From positions 1 to 64,000 of the forward strand of contig CALAJH010000030.1 of NCBI GenBank assembly GCA_937922655.1: 64,000 nt of DNA, read 5' to 3'. Made by a program: the position numbers and the translations under genes. Positions 19,035 through 27,474 of the stretch are shown here, one piece after another (position 1 is the first letter of the stretch; every line of letters starts with the position of its first letter). A model generated the notes under the pieces. It made no database searches. It was not told the DNA's origin and was given only the letters and a program-made list of their open reading frames with translations. This stretch comes from an uncultured Bacteroidia bacterium (lineage in GTDB: Bacteria; Bacteroidota; Bacteroidia; J057; CALAJH01).

Positions 19035-19781
19035 TTATCGGCCCACCGAAAAACGTTTGACGGCAATCGTTTTTCCGTCGGCGGTTAGGTTCACAAAGTG
19101 GATGCCGGGGTTAAGGTTTCGGACCGAAAGCTCGATGTGGTTGTCGCGAGGGGAAAGCGTAGATTTGTGCGCCAATCGGCCCATAAGGTCGTAGATTTCG
19201 ACGGCGGCGTTTTTGGCTCCCTGTGGAAGGGCGTATTCAAGTTTTAGGACGTCGGACGCGGGGTTGGGGCCGACCGATTGAAATCCGTAAACGGGAGCCG
19301 CCGAACGCGGCGCCAACGACGCGGGGGATTCTATGGTAAAGTTTGCCGTTAGAATCAGGGTGTCGCTCAAGTCTTCGGTAACGATGCGGTATTTGATTTG
19401 CCCGGTTCCCGCTTTTTGTTTGTGAACCAATATTACCTTGAATTGTTCGAGCGTTTGGTTGGGGGCAATGGATTTGAGTTCGGAGACATAACCTACGGGG
19501 GTGGGAATGCAGGCGCCGTCGCCGTTAAACGCTTTGAGGCAAACCTGCACGCCGAACGAGGTGTCGGAAAGCGTCCTTTCCATTTCTTCGAGCCGAATCC
19601 GCACGTCCCGGGAGGAGATGTTTTTTACTTCCACGTCCATGTCCGCCTCAATACCTTGTGTTTTGAGGGCGTTTTTGTTCAAAACTTGATTGTTGCTGCC
19701 GTCGCCGAAAGCGATTCTCGGTTGGGCGTACAAGCCCATGCTTGTGGCAAGCGTCAAAATGGCGAATAAAATTGATTTCAT
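19035..19781 (-). CDS. Small secreted T9SS type A cargo protein of unknown function
   Basis: A 248-residue protein. Residues 1-19 are a signal peptide ending LYAQ. Residues 20-150 are predicted beta-rich with two cysteines (VCLKAF and ACIPTP) and resemble nothing I can name. Residues 165-248 are a T9SS type A sorting domain: FQSVGPNPASDVLKLEY, VEIYDLMGRL, LNPGIHFVNL and a basic end KRFSVGR. The gene starts 46 bases downstream of tRNA-Arg(CCU) on the same strand, with no terminator between, so it may be co-transcribed from the tRNA promoter. It ends in a good hairpin terminator. Confidence 0.85.
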   Translation of the reverse strand: MKSILFAILTLATSMGLYAQPRIAFGDGSNNQVLNKNALKTQGIEADMDVEVKNISSRDVRIRLEEMERTLSDTSFGVQVCLKAFNGDGACIPTPVGYVSELKSIAPNQTLEQFKVILVHKQKAGTGQIKYRIVTEDLSDTLILTANFTIESPASLAPRSAAPVYGFQSVGPNPASDVLKLEYALPQGAKNAAVEIYDLMGRLAHKSTLSPRDNHIELSVRNLNPGIHFVNLTADGKTIAVKRFSVGR

Positions 19782-19826
19782 ATTTTTTAAGGTTTTGTTG
19801 TTAAGTGCAAATACCGTGCCTTAAAA

Positions 19827-19898
19827 TAGCCCCGCCGGGAATCGAACCCGGATCTACCGTTTAGGAAACGGTCGTTCTATCCGTTGAACTACGGCGCC
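19827..19898 (-). tRNA. tRNA-Arg, anticodon CCU
   Basis: The 72-base cloverleaf reads GGCGCCG acceptor, GTTC/GAAC D-stem, ACCGT-TTCCTAA-ACGGT anticodon arm (anticodon CCT), and CCGGG-TTCGATT-CCCGG T-arm. The acceptor has one G-G mismatch (position 4-69) and a terminal G-T pair. CCA is not encoded. It reads AGG codons. A full promoter lies directly upstream. Confidence 0.92.
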
Positions 19899-19906
19899 GG
19901 TAATCG

Positions 19907-19938
19907 CAAAGTTAGGTTGTTTTCTTCAAAAAAGCAAA
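19907..19938 (-). promoter_or_regulatory. Promoter of tRNA-Arg(CCU), complete Bacteroidota consensus
   Basis: On the minus strand TTTG (plus 19935-19938), 20 bases, then TAACTTTG (plus 19907-19914). The box ends 8 bases before the mature tRNA 5' end, which fits a very short leader. Confidence 0.8.
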
Positions 19939-20029
19939 TTTTTTTTTCGCTCCGAACTTGGGAGCATACGGGACGTAAGAATTTGCGACAAGCCGTCGTC
20001 GGACTCCGTTCGTCGACGGCTTGTGCGGG

Positions 20030-22549
20030 TTAAAACTTTTCGATTTGATTTTTGCGACGCATATAGCGGTCGATGAGCTTTTCCGCCGGTTCGAGCATCA
20101 TGGCGAGTATGGTATTGAAAACCAATTTGATAACCGGCACCCCGCCCGTCCATTCGTCCACGTAAGGCTCGATGGTCACCAAAATAAATTCCATGAAAAG
20201 CGACAGCGAAAGAAAGGTCAGGACGGTGGAAAGCCGCGAACCCGCGCGGATTCTGTTGAGATAAAAAGACAGAAACAATAAACTCGCAAAGAAACCGATT
20301 TCGGCCATGTAAAACCATCCGCGTTGCCAAAACGGCGGGGTGATGACGAAGCTGAGCGTTGCCGCCTCCTCCGACCACACTCCGTCCGAATTGCAGGCCT
20401 GCACCATAAACGTATAACTGCCCGGGTCGAGCGAAGTATAGTCCACCGTGGTACGGTCGGTGGGTTGGGACCAGTCGTCGTCGTAGCCGTCGAGTTTGTA
20501 ACGGTAGCGATTGTTTTCGGGGATGCGAAAGTGTAGCGCGACAAAATCGAAGCTAAGGTCGTTTTTGTCGTAGGGCAGGGTTAAGGTCGGACGGTTGTTT
20601 TTGCTTTCGGGAACGCCGAGAAAGTAATTGACCGAATCGGCGTATTGAATCCAGACCGTATCGTTGCCTTCGACGCGCAAACCTTTCATTTTGACCAACG
20701 GCGCGATGGCGCTGACCTTGTCCTCTTCGGGGACGTAGGCGACGGCGCCGTCCACGGTGCCGAACCACAATCGTCCCCATTTGTCCATGGTTACGGCTTT
20801 GAGATTGGTTTCTATGGGCAAAAAACCCGCGTTGTAGCCGTAGTGTTTGAAAAGGTTTTTTTCGGGGTCGAAGCGGGTGACGCCGCGTTCGGAGCTAATC
20901 CAAATCATGCCCTTGGAATCTTCTACCAAACCCCAGCAGGTGTTTGACGGCAGGCCGTCTTTTTGGGTGTAGTGTTTAAAGGTTTTTCCGTCGTAAGCGG
21001 CAATGCCCAAATAAGTGCCTATCCATAACGTGCCTTTGCGGTCTTGAATCAATGCAACGACGGAATTGTTTCGCAAACCGTTGGTTTTGTCAAAGACCTT
21101 AAATCCTTTTCCGTCATAGCGAATAAGTCCGTCGTCGGTGCCGAACCATATCGTACCGTCTTTGTCTTCCAAAATGGTTTGTACGTTGTGGTCGATGAGA
21201 TGGGTGTCGCCGGTAAATTTTTCGAGCTTGCCGTTTTTGAAGACGTTTACCCCTTGGCGGGTGCCAATCCAAAGCACGCCGTTTTTGTCGCAAACGAGGG
21301 CTTGCACGGTGGTGTCCATCAAACCGTCGTCAAGAGTAAAGTTTTTGAAGTTTTTTCCGTCGAATCGACTCAGGCCGCCGCCCGTGCCTATCCAATAGTT
21401 TCCTAGTTTGTCTTCGGCGATGGCGAAAACGTGGTCGTTGATTAAGCCGTTTTTTTGGGTGTAATTGAAAAAGTTTTTTCCGTCGAAGACGCTGAGTCCT
21501 TCGTGGGTGCCGAACCACAGTCGTTCTTGGCGGTCGAGGTAAACGGCGCGAACGTCGTTGTAGGCGAGGCCGTCGAGGGTGCGGTAGATTTCGAAGCGCG
21601 AGCCGTCGAATTTGCTTACGCCGCCGCCGTAAGTGGCAATCCACACGGTGCCGGCCCTATCGACGCGGATGGCGCGGACGTCGTTTTTGGCCAAGCCGTT
21701 GAACTCGGTATAGGAAAGAAACTTTTTGCCGTCGTATTCGCTGAGGCCGTCGCGCGTGCCTATCCAAACCACGCCGCTTTTTTCAACGCTTACGCTCCAA
21801 AGTTTGTTGGAAATGAGACCGTCTTGGGTGGTGAAATTTTTGGATTTTTTCGTTTTGGGGTCGTAACGGAAAAGGCCGTTGCCCCATGTGGCGAACCATA
21901 GGGCGCCGTCCGGGCCTTCGGCAATCGCATTGACGCTTGCGTCGCTTAGGCCTTGGATGCCGCTCAAAGCAATAAATTTTTTGCCGTCGAAATACGCCGG
22001 CCCTACGTCCGTACCCACCCATATTTTCCCATCCGCGCTTTTGTGTACCGAGGTAACGAATTCGTGGGGAAGCCCTTCTTTTTCTCCGTAGTTGGCAAAT
22101 TTTTCGCCGTCGTATCTGCTCACTCCCGCCAAGGTCGCAAACCATAGATTTCCCGTGGCGTCTTCGTCGATACCGAAAACGTTGTCCTCGGCCAAACCTT
22201 CTTTTTCGGTGAGTACCATGCAATTTTTGCCGTCGTAGCGGCATACCCCTCCATGGGTGCCGAACCACAAAAAGCCTCTACGGTCCTCGAAGATGGAAAA
22301 GACGTTGTTGTCGGGCAGACCGTCCTCGATGGTTACGGCGCGAAATTTTTTTCCGCTAAACCGCGCCGCGCCGCCCTCGGTGGCAAACCATATGAATCCG
22401 TTGCGGTCTTCGAGAACGGCGTAAACCGCCGACGTCGGAAGTCCTTCTTTTAGCGTATAGTTGCGAAAAGGCAGTTTTTGAGCGCCGACGCGGCCGCATA
22501 TCAATGCCACAACGACCAACGCTTTTAATGTCAGAGTAAATTTGGGCAC
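20030..22549 (-). CDS. Two-component-regulator-propeller (Reg_prop) sensor with membrane segments instead of a kinase
   Basis: A protein of about 839 residues. From the GTG at 22549 it begins with a signal peptide (PKFTLTLKALVVVALICGRVGAQ). It then has 14 propeller repeats of about 41 residues with the pattern DGL..N.V..I.ED..G.[IL]W.GT..G..R[YF]DGK.F, which would build two seven-bladed propellers. Around 680-760 lies a Y_Y_Y domain (NRYRYKLDGYDDDW, YTFMVQACN). The C-terminus has about three hydrophobic segments (IGFFASLLFLSFYL, FLSLSLFMEFILV and one near IKLVFNTILAMML) and ends KNQIEKF. Hybrid two-component sensors with this ectodomain continue into a histidine kinase, but no kinase, receiver or HTH follows here. 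The ORF-track start at 22624 overlaps the promoter, so the GTG start is preferred. Confidence 0.85.
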   Translation of the reverse strand: MPKFTLTLKALVVVALICGRVGAQKLPFRNYTLKEGLPTSAVYAVLEDRNGFIWFATEGGAARFSGKKFRAVTIEDGLPDNNVFSIFEDRRGFLWFGTHGGVCRYDGKNCMVLTEKEGLAEDNVFGIDEDATGNLWFATLAGVSRYDGEKFANYGEKEGLPHEFVTSVHKSADGKIWVGTDVGPAYFDGKKFIALSGIQGLSDASVNAIAEGPDGALWFATWGNGLFRYDPKTKKSKNFTTQDGLISNKLWSVSVEKSGVVWIGTRDGLSEYDGKKFLSYTEFNGLAKNDVRAIRVDRAGTVWIATYGGGVSKFDGSRFEIYRTLDGLAYNDVRAVYLDRQERLWFGTHEGLSVFDGKNFFNYTQKNGLINDHVFAIAEDKLGNYWIGTGGGLSRFDGKNFKNFTLDDGLMDTTVQALVCDKNGVLWIGTRQGVNVFKNGKLEKFTGDTHLIDHNVQTILEDKDGTIWFGTDDGLIRYDGKGFKVFDKTNGLRNNSVVALIQDRKGTLWIGTYLGIAAYDGKTFKHYTQKDGLPSNTCWGLVEDSKGMIWISSERGVTRFDPEKNLFKHYGYNAGFLPIETNLKAVTMDKWGRLWFGTVDGAVAYVPEEDKVSAIAPLVKMKGLRVEGNDTVWIQYADSVNYFLGVPESKNNRPTLTLPYDKNDLSFDFVALHFRIPENNRYRYKLDGYDDDWSQPTDRTTVDYTSLDPGSYTFMVQACNSDGVWSEEAATLSFVITPPFWQRGWFYMAEIGFFASLLFLSFYLNRIRAGSRLSTVLTFLSLSLFMEFILVTIEPYVDEWTGGVPVIKLVFNTILAMMLEPAEKLIDRYMRRKNQIEKF

Positions 22550-22621
22550 GGCGGGTAAGATTGGATGAGATTTACAAGCGCAATTTACGCCCGTTGCATA
22601 ATTTGACGTACGACCGGCCGA

Positions 22622-22653
22622 CAAAATTACGTTTTTTGCCGATTAACGACAAA
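22622..22653 (-). promoter_or_regulatory. Promoter of the Reg_prop gene, complete consensus
   Basis: On the minus strand TTTG (plus 22650-22653), 20 bases, then TAATTTTG (plus 22622-22629). Transcription would begin near 22617, downstream of the ORF-track start at 22624. The GTG at 22549 is then the first start preceding the signal peptide. Confidence 0.8.
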
Positions 22654-22784
22654 GCTTAGCGTCTTGCCGCGGCTTTTTTTCAACTCCTTGCTTTACCGTC
22701 TCGTGATTTAAAGATAAAATTATTGAAGGCTATTGTAGGAACGACGGGGCTTGCATAAATTGCGAAAGAATTCATCGTTTGGGT

Positions 22785-25043
22785 ATGAAACAACTTGTTG
22801 CCTTATTGGGGATGGCGCTTATCGTCGCGGGAACGAAGTCGGTTTTCGCATGCGACGCGCCCCAAAATTTTTCGCTTGTCGAACTGACGGAGGCCAATTT
22901 GGCCACTTTTGAATGGAACGCCGTTTCCGGCGCCGTATCCTACACCTTTGAACTTTATACCGTCACCGACAACACCCTCGAAATTCAACAAACCGTTTCT
23001 CAAACTACGGTGAGCGTCGGGCCGTTGGGTGCGGGAACGACTTACTACGCCCGCGTTCGGGCCAATTGTGGCAGTCAGTCGTCGGCCTTTGTGCAAACCG
23101 AAAACTTTACCACGGGCGCCGGTTTGTGCAATTCCGTTTCGGGTATAACCGTTTCCGATATCACGGACGTTTCGGTAAACGTGCAATGGTCGCCCGCCGC
23201 CGGCGCCGTCGATTATTTCGTTACCGTCGAGGATATCAACGGCAATCAAATCGTTACCCTAAGCATCCCGGCGCCGACGACCCAAGCCTTCGTCGCCGGA
23301 CTTTTGCCTCAAACCACTTATCGCATCAAAGTACTTAACGTCTGTTCGATTTCTTCCGCCGCGCCCGGATACGGCAATTACTTCACGACCCTGCCCCCGT
23401 TTTGCAACGCCCCCGCATCCGTAACGGTCTCGAACGTAACTTATAATTCCGCCGACGTAAGTTGGACTGCGGTTTCGGGAGCGGATTTTTACGAGGTAAG
23501 CATGATAAACAACGAAGGTTGGACGGTGGCCACCCATACCACCGCCGCTACCGCGTATGCTTTTTCCGGACTGGCTTCGGGCATTTATCACGCCGCACGG
23601 GTGCGTACCCGATGTTCCAACGGCTATTATTCCCTTTACGCCACAAGCGATTACTTTCAAACGCAGTACGCTCCTTGTCCCGCGCCGACGAGCTTTACCG
23701 TTTCCGAGATTACCGAAGAATCGGCGACTTTCACGTGGTCGCCCGCCGACGCCTTTGAGTACCGTATCGTTTTGACCGACCAAAACGGCGTTACCTACAT
23801 GCGGGAAGGCATTGTCGGCAATACGTACACGTTTACGGGTTTGCCGTCGGGCACGCGTTTCACTCCACGCATCACCGCCGTTTGCATTGGCAATCAAGAG
23901 TCGCGCACCTTCCCCGACTTTGTTACTCTGGGCACGTTGCCCTGCAACAGCCCCGCGCCCGTGCTTGTACAAAACGTTTATTCCAACGCGGTGCAAATTT
24001 CATGGACGCCGCCTCAATTTTACGCCTTGGGTTACGAAATAGAAATTCGCACTCCCGCCGGTACGCCGATAGAAACGCGTTCGCTCGACGGCGGCAACTT
24101 TTCGACTTACATGTGGGTGGGCTTGAGCCCCAACACAAGTTATCGCATCGCGGTGCGTACCGTTTGCGCCAACGGCAATTCGGATTTTGCCGTTTCGGAC
24201 GAGTTCACGACGACGGCCGGAACCGCTTGCGGCACGCCTCAAAACGTCCAAGTTTCCAACATCCGCTATACGGGCGCGACCTTGAACTGGGACGACGTAC
24301 CCGGCGCCGACGTCTACGAAATTCAACTCGCCGACGAAACCGGAGCCAACGTCGTTGGCTATTCGTACACTTCGGTTTCCTACTACGAACTCGACGAACT
24401 TTTTCCCGGTTCGAGGGCGCGGGTGAGAATTATTGCGTATTGCAACGGCGTGCCTTCGGGCCTCGCCATTACCGACCTCATTGTTACGCCGGGGTATTGC
24501 TTTGCCCCCACCTATACCGCCGCCACCGAAATCACTCCTACGTCCACACGCATTGTTTGGACGGTCGTTCAGGGAGCCATTGAATACGTCTTTGAGTTTC
24601 GTCGCGACGGCGCCGCCCAATGGTCCACTTTGGTTACTTCCGCCGATTTTGTCGAACTTTCGGGCCTTGTCCCCGAAACCGATTACGAATACCGCATTTC
24701 CACCGTCTGCAACGGCAATACCGAAGACTATATCTACGGTTCGTTTTCCACCCCGCCGATTCCCGTTTACATTTGGCCCGGCGACGCCAACAACGACGGC
24801 GTAGTGAACAGCGTCGACCTTTTCGTTGTCTGCGCGGCCTACGGAACGGGCGGCCTTGGACGCGCCCCCGCGCAAAACGGCGTGCTTTGGCAGGGATATT
24901 TGTCTGCGGGACCGTGGACAACCTCGACCGTTTATCGCGGCCAAATTCTCAATCTTCGTTTTGCCGATTGCAACGGCGACGGTTTGATTGACCTTTTCGA
25001 CGTCGCCGCCACCATTCTCAATCGCGGTTTGACCCATCAATAA
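22785..25043 (+). CDS. Secreted FN3-repeat protein with dockerin-like C-terminus
   Basis: A 752-residue secreted protein with signal peptide MKQLVALLGMALIVAG..SVFA. The ATG at 22785 is preferred over the TTG at 22779 used by the track. Seven fibronectin type III-like domains of about 90 residues follow, each with the pattern P..[VF].V..I....[AV]..[SN]W......[YF]E and ending in a TTYRI/TRARV-type strand. The last 90 residues (about 660-752) hold two EF-hand-like loops, DANNDGVVNSVDL and DCNGDGLIDLFDV, arranged like a type I dockerin with a longer insert between them. No T9SS sorting domain is seen, which is unusual among the secreted proteins here. A calcium-dependent interaction with a cohesin-like partner is possible; none is in the window. 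Confidence 0.8.
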   Translation: MKQLVALLGMALIVAGTKSVFACDAPQNFSLVELTEANLATFEWNAVSGAVSYTFELYTVTDNTLEIQQTVSQTTVSVGPLGAGTTYYARVRANCGSQSSAFVQTENFTTGAGLCNSVSGITVSDITDVSVNVQWSPAAGAVDYFVTVEDINGNQIVTLSIPAPTTQAFVAGLLPQTTYRIKVLNVCSISSAAPGYGNYFTTLPPFCNAPASVTVSNVTYNSADVSWTAVSGADFYEVSMINNEGWTVATHTTAATAYAFSGLASGIYHAARVRTRCSNGYYSLYATSDYFQTQYAPCPAPTSFTVSEITEESATFTWSPADAFEYRIVLTDQNGVTYMREGIVGNTYTFTGLPSGTRFTPRITAVCIGNQESRTFPDFVTLGTLPCNSPAPVLVQNVYSNAVQISWTPPQFYALGYEIEIRTPAGTPIETRSLDGGNFSTYMWVGLSPNTSYRIAVRTVCANGNSDFAVSDEFTTTAGTACGTPQNVQVSNIRYTGATLNWDDVPGADVYEIQLADETGANVVGYSYTSVSYYELDELFPGSRARVRIIAYCNGVPSGLAITDLIVTPGYCFAPTYTAATEITPTSTRIVWTVVQGAIEYVFEFRRDGAAQWSTLVTSADFVELSGLVPETDYEYRISTVCNGNTEDYIYGSFSTPPIPVYIWPGDANNDGVVNSVDLFVVCAAYGTGGLGRAPAQNGVLWQGYLSAGPWTTSTVYRGQILNLRFADCNGDGLIDLFDVAATILNRGLTHQ

Positions 25044-25185
25044 ATTTCTTTCGTCGTCTTTTGCCGGCGGTGTTTTTGAATTTGAAATTTTATTTTTCGG
25101 GCTCCCGTTTTCGGAACAATACAATAATCGCAGCCTAAAATACGGTAAACGCAAAATGCCGTGTTTTGGGATTAGGACACAAAAA

Positions 25186-27408
25186 ATGAGAAATATAGTC
25201 ATAGCGGGGTGGGTCTTGGCGTGTGTTTTGGGCACGGAGGCCGTGGGCCAAGTCCTTACCGTACGCCAAGCGCGGGAAAAACCCTTGGGTACGAGCGTTA
25301 CCGTCGAAGGCATTGTTACCAACGGCGAGGAATTGGGCGGGGTTCGCTATCTTCAAGACGAGACCGCGGGTATTGCCGCTTACGGCAATTTGGTGCGCAA
25401 CGTACAACGCGGAACCCGTATTCGCATTACGGGCAAACTCAAAGATTACAACAACCTCCTTGAAATCGACCCGATAGAGTCGGTGGACGTGCTGGAAACC
25501 GGCCTTCCCGACCCGCCCGCCCGCGTCGTTACCGCCGCCGAGTTGAACGAAGAGCTCGAAAGTCAAATCGTTCGCGTGCTTAACGCCACTTTTGAATTGG
25601 CGGGAACGGAAATCATCGAACGTTCGTCCTACCGTTTTTTCGACGAAAACGGCGGGCGCGGACAAATTTACGTTCGCGCCGGGCATCCGCTTGTCGGCGA
25701 GCCTTTGCCTTTTGCGCCCATTGAATTGACGGGCATCGCCTCGCAGTTTTATCAGCGTTATCAAATCTATCCCCGCGATTTGGCGGACTTCAAACTGCCG
25801 AGCGGCTTGATTTTTACGCGCGCCGTTTCCGTTTCCAACATCCGCACCGACGGTTTTGAATTGTCGTGGGCGACGAACAAGCCCGCCCAAGGATTCGTCG
25901 CTTACGGCAAAACGCCGCAACTGGAAATGGGAACACGCTCCGGTACAACCAACCTCACCGAACACTCCATTAATTTAACGGGTTTTGAAGCGTCGGACAT
26001 CGTTTACGCGCGTTGCTTTGCCGTGGCGTGGAACGAGGAAGAACAAAAAAACGACACGGCCGCTTCCGGTATTCGCGCGTACGCCACCCGTTCCATTTCC
26101 AACGGTACGATACGCGTTTACTTCAACTCGCCCGTGGACGAATCCGTTGCCACGGGGCCGATTGCCCAAAACATCGGTACGTTCATCGACGACACGCTCG
26201 TCAATTACATCAACCGCGCCCAATCCACGATAGATTTTGCCATTTACAACATCGGCGACCCTCCCTCCGGGGTTGCCGACATCGCCGCCGCGCTCAACGC
26301 CGCCGCCGATAGGGGCGTGCGCGTACGCGTCATCTACGAAGAGGAAAACCTTAATTACGGACTGATTCTCACCAACGAAAAAGTCAAAAAATTCAAAACG
26401 CCGTCGGGGCCGGATTACACCATCATGCACAACAAGTTCTTGGTTTTTGACGCCGACCATCCGACGCGTTCTTTTGTTTGGACGGGTTCGACCAACTTCA
26501 GCGCGCAACAGGTAAACCAAGACCCCAACAACGTCATAATTATTCAAGACCAATCGTTGGCCAAGGCTTTCGTTATGGAATTCGAAGAAATGTGGGGTTC
26601 TACGGGACCGAATCCAAACCCGGCCAACGCCAAACTGGGCAAGTTCAAGTCCGACAACACGCCGCATGAATTCGTCGTCGGCGGAAGGCGTCTGCAATGC
26701 TACTTTTCTCCCTCCGACGGCGTGAACAACCGCATTATCCAAACCATTCGTTCGGCCGACCGCAACCTGATGATGGGGCTTATGCTGGTCACCCGGGAGG
26801 ATTTGGCCAATGCAATCAAAGACCGTATTTCGGCGGGCGTTTCCGCCTTTGGCGTTTGGGACGACACCACCAACTCCGGCGCCGTTCGAGCTTGGAACGT
26901 ATTGGCGCCCGTTATGGGCGACAAACTTCGCGTCGAGGGAACGAAAGATATTTTTCACCACAAATATCTCATCGTCGACCACGGTCAATTGGACTTCGAC
27001 CCGCTCGTGCTGACCGGTTCCCACAACTGGACGGCTTCCGCCGACACCGACAACGACGAAAACACCGTTATCGTCCACGACCCTACCGTCGCCAATCTAT
27101 ATTTTCAGCAATTTAATTACGCCTATAAAAAAGCGGGCGGTCAGGTTTCCCGTTCGCATTTTACCGATAAACCTTATTATGTTTACGCCTTTCCCAATCC
27201 CACTTCGGGATTGCTTAACGTTCGCGTGGACGCCCCGATGCGTTTTGAAGTGGAAATTTGGGATTTGGCGGGCAAAACACTTTGGCGCGGCGATTTTGAA
27301 GGCACGCAAACGACGCTGGATTTGAGCGAATGGGCCCCGGGATGGTACGTCGCCGGATTGACTTCCGGCGGCCAAACGCATCGTTTCAAGTTTGCCGTTA
27401 CCCGATAA
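25186..27408 (+). CDS. Secreted phospholipase D-like protein with OB-fold and T9SS type A domain
   Basis: A 740-residue secreted protein. The start at 25186 (MRNIVIAGWVLACVLG..AVGQ) is chosen because it opens the signal peptide; the track start 10 codons earlier adds PCFGIRTQK. Residues 20-195 look like tandem OB-fold nucleic-acid-binding strands (TSVTVEGIVTNGEELGG, RIRITGKLKDYNNLLEI). About 205-300 is FN3-like. Two PLD catalytic HKD motifs follow: HNKFLVFD with GSTNFS (about 414) and HHKYLIVD with GSHNWT (about 590), both intact. Residues 665-740 are a T9SS type A sorting domain (YAFPNPTSGLLNV). The OB plus PLD order suggests an extracellular nuclease or phosphodiesterase rather than a lipase; that choice is inference. 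Confidence 0.88.
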   Translation: MRNIVIAGWVLACVLGTEAVGQVLTVRQAREKPLGTSVTVEGIVTNGEELGGVRYLQDETAGIAAYGNLVRNVQRGTRIRITGKLKDYNNLLEIDPIESVDVLETGLPDPPARVVTAAELNEELESQIVRVLNATFELAGTEIIERSSYRFFDENGGRGQIYVRAGHPLVGEPLPFAPIELTGIASQFYQRYQIYPRDLADFKLPSGLIFTRAVSVSNIRTDGFELSWATNKPAQGFVAYGKTPQLEMGTRSGTTNLTEHSINLTGFEASDIVYARCFAVAWNEEEQKNDTAASGIRAYATRSISNGTIRVYFNSPVDESVATGPIAQNIGTFIDDTLVNYINRAQSTIDFAIYNIGDPPSGVADIAAALNAAADRGVRVRVIYEEENLNYGLILTNEKVKKFKTPSGPDYTIMHNKFLVFDADHPTRSFVWTGSTNFSAQQVNQDPNNVIIIQDQSLAKAFVMEFEEMWGSTGPNPNPANAKLGKFKSDNTPHEFVVGGRRLQCYFSPSDGVNNRIIQTIRSADRNLMMGLMLVTREDLANAIKDRISAGVSAFGVWDDTTNSGAVRAWNVLAPVMGDKLRVEGTKDIFHHKYLIVDHGQLDFDPLVLTGSHNWTASADTDNDENTVIVHDPTVANLYFQQFNYAYKKAGGQVSRSHFTDKPYYVYAFPNPTSGLLNVRVDAPMRFEVEIWDLAGKTLWRGDFEGTQTTLDLSEWAPGWYVAGLTSGGQTHRFKFAVTR

Positions 27409-27431
27409 CCCGATTCGACGTAAAAGCCAAG

Positions 27432-27463
27432 GGGCCGAACGTTGATGCGTTCGGCCCTTTTTT
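27432..27463 (+). terminator. Terminator between convergent PLD and aminotransferase genes
   Basis: GGGCCGAACG at 27432-27441 and CGTTCGGCCC at 27448-27457 form a perfect 10-bp stem with a TTGATG loop, followed by six T. Confidence 0.92.
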
Positions 27464-27474
27464 CGTTTGGTCTG

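Noticed and set aside
18726-19060. Short ORFs on both strands between the type B cargo gene and its neighbour
   Set aside because: They overlap a terminator and neighbouring genes and have no coding character.
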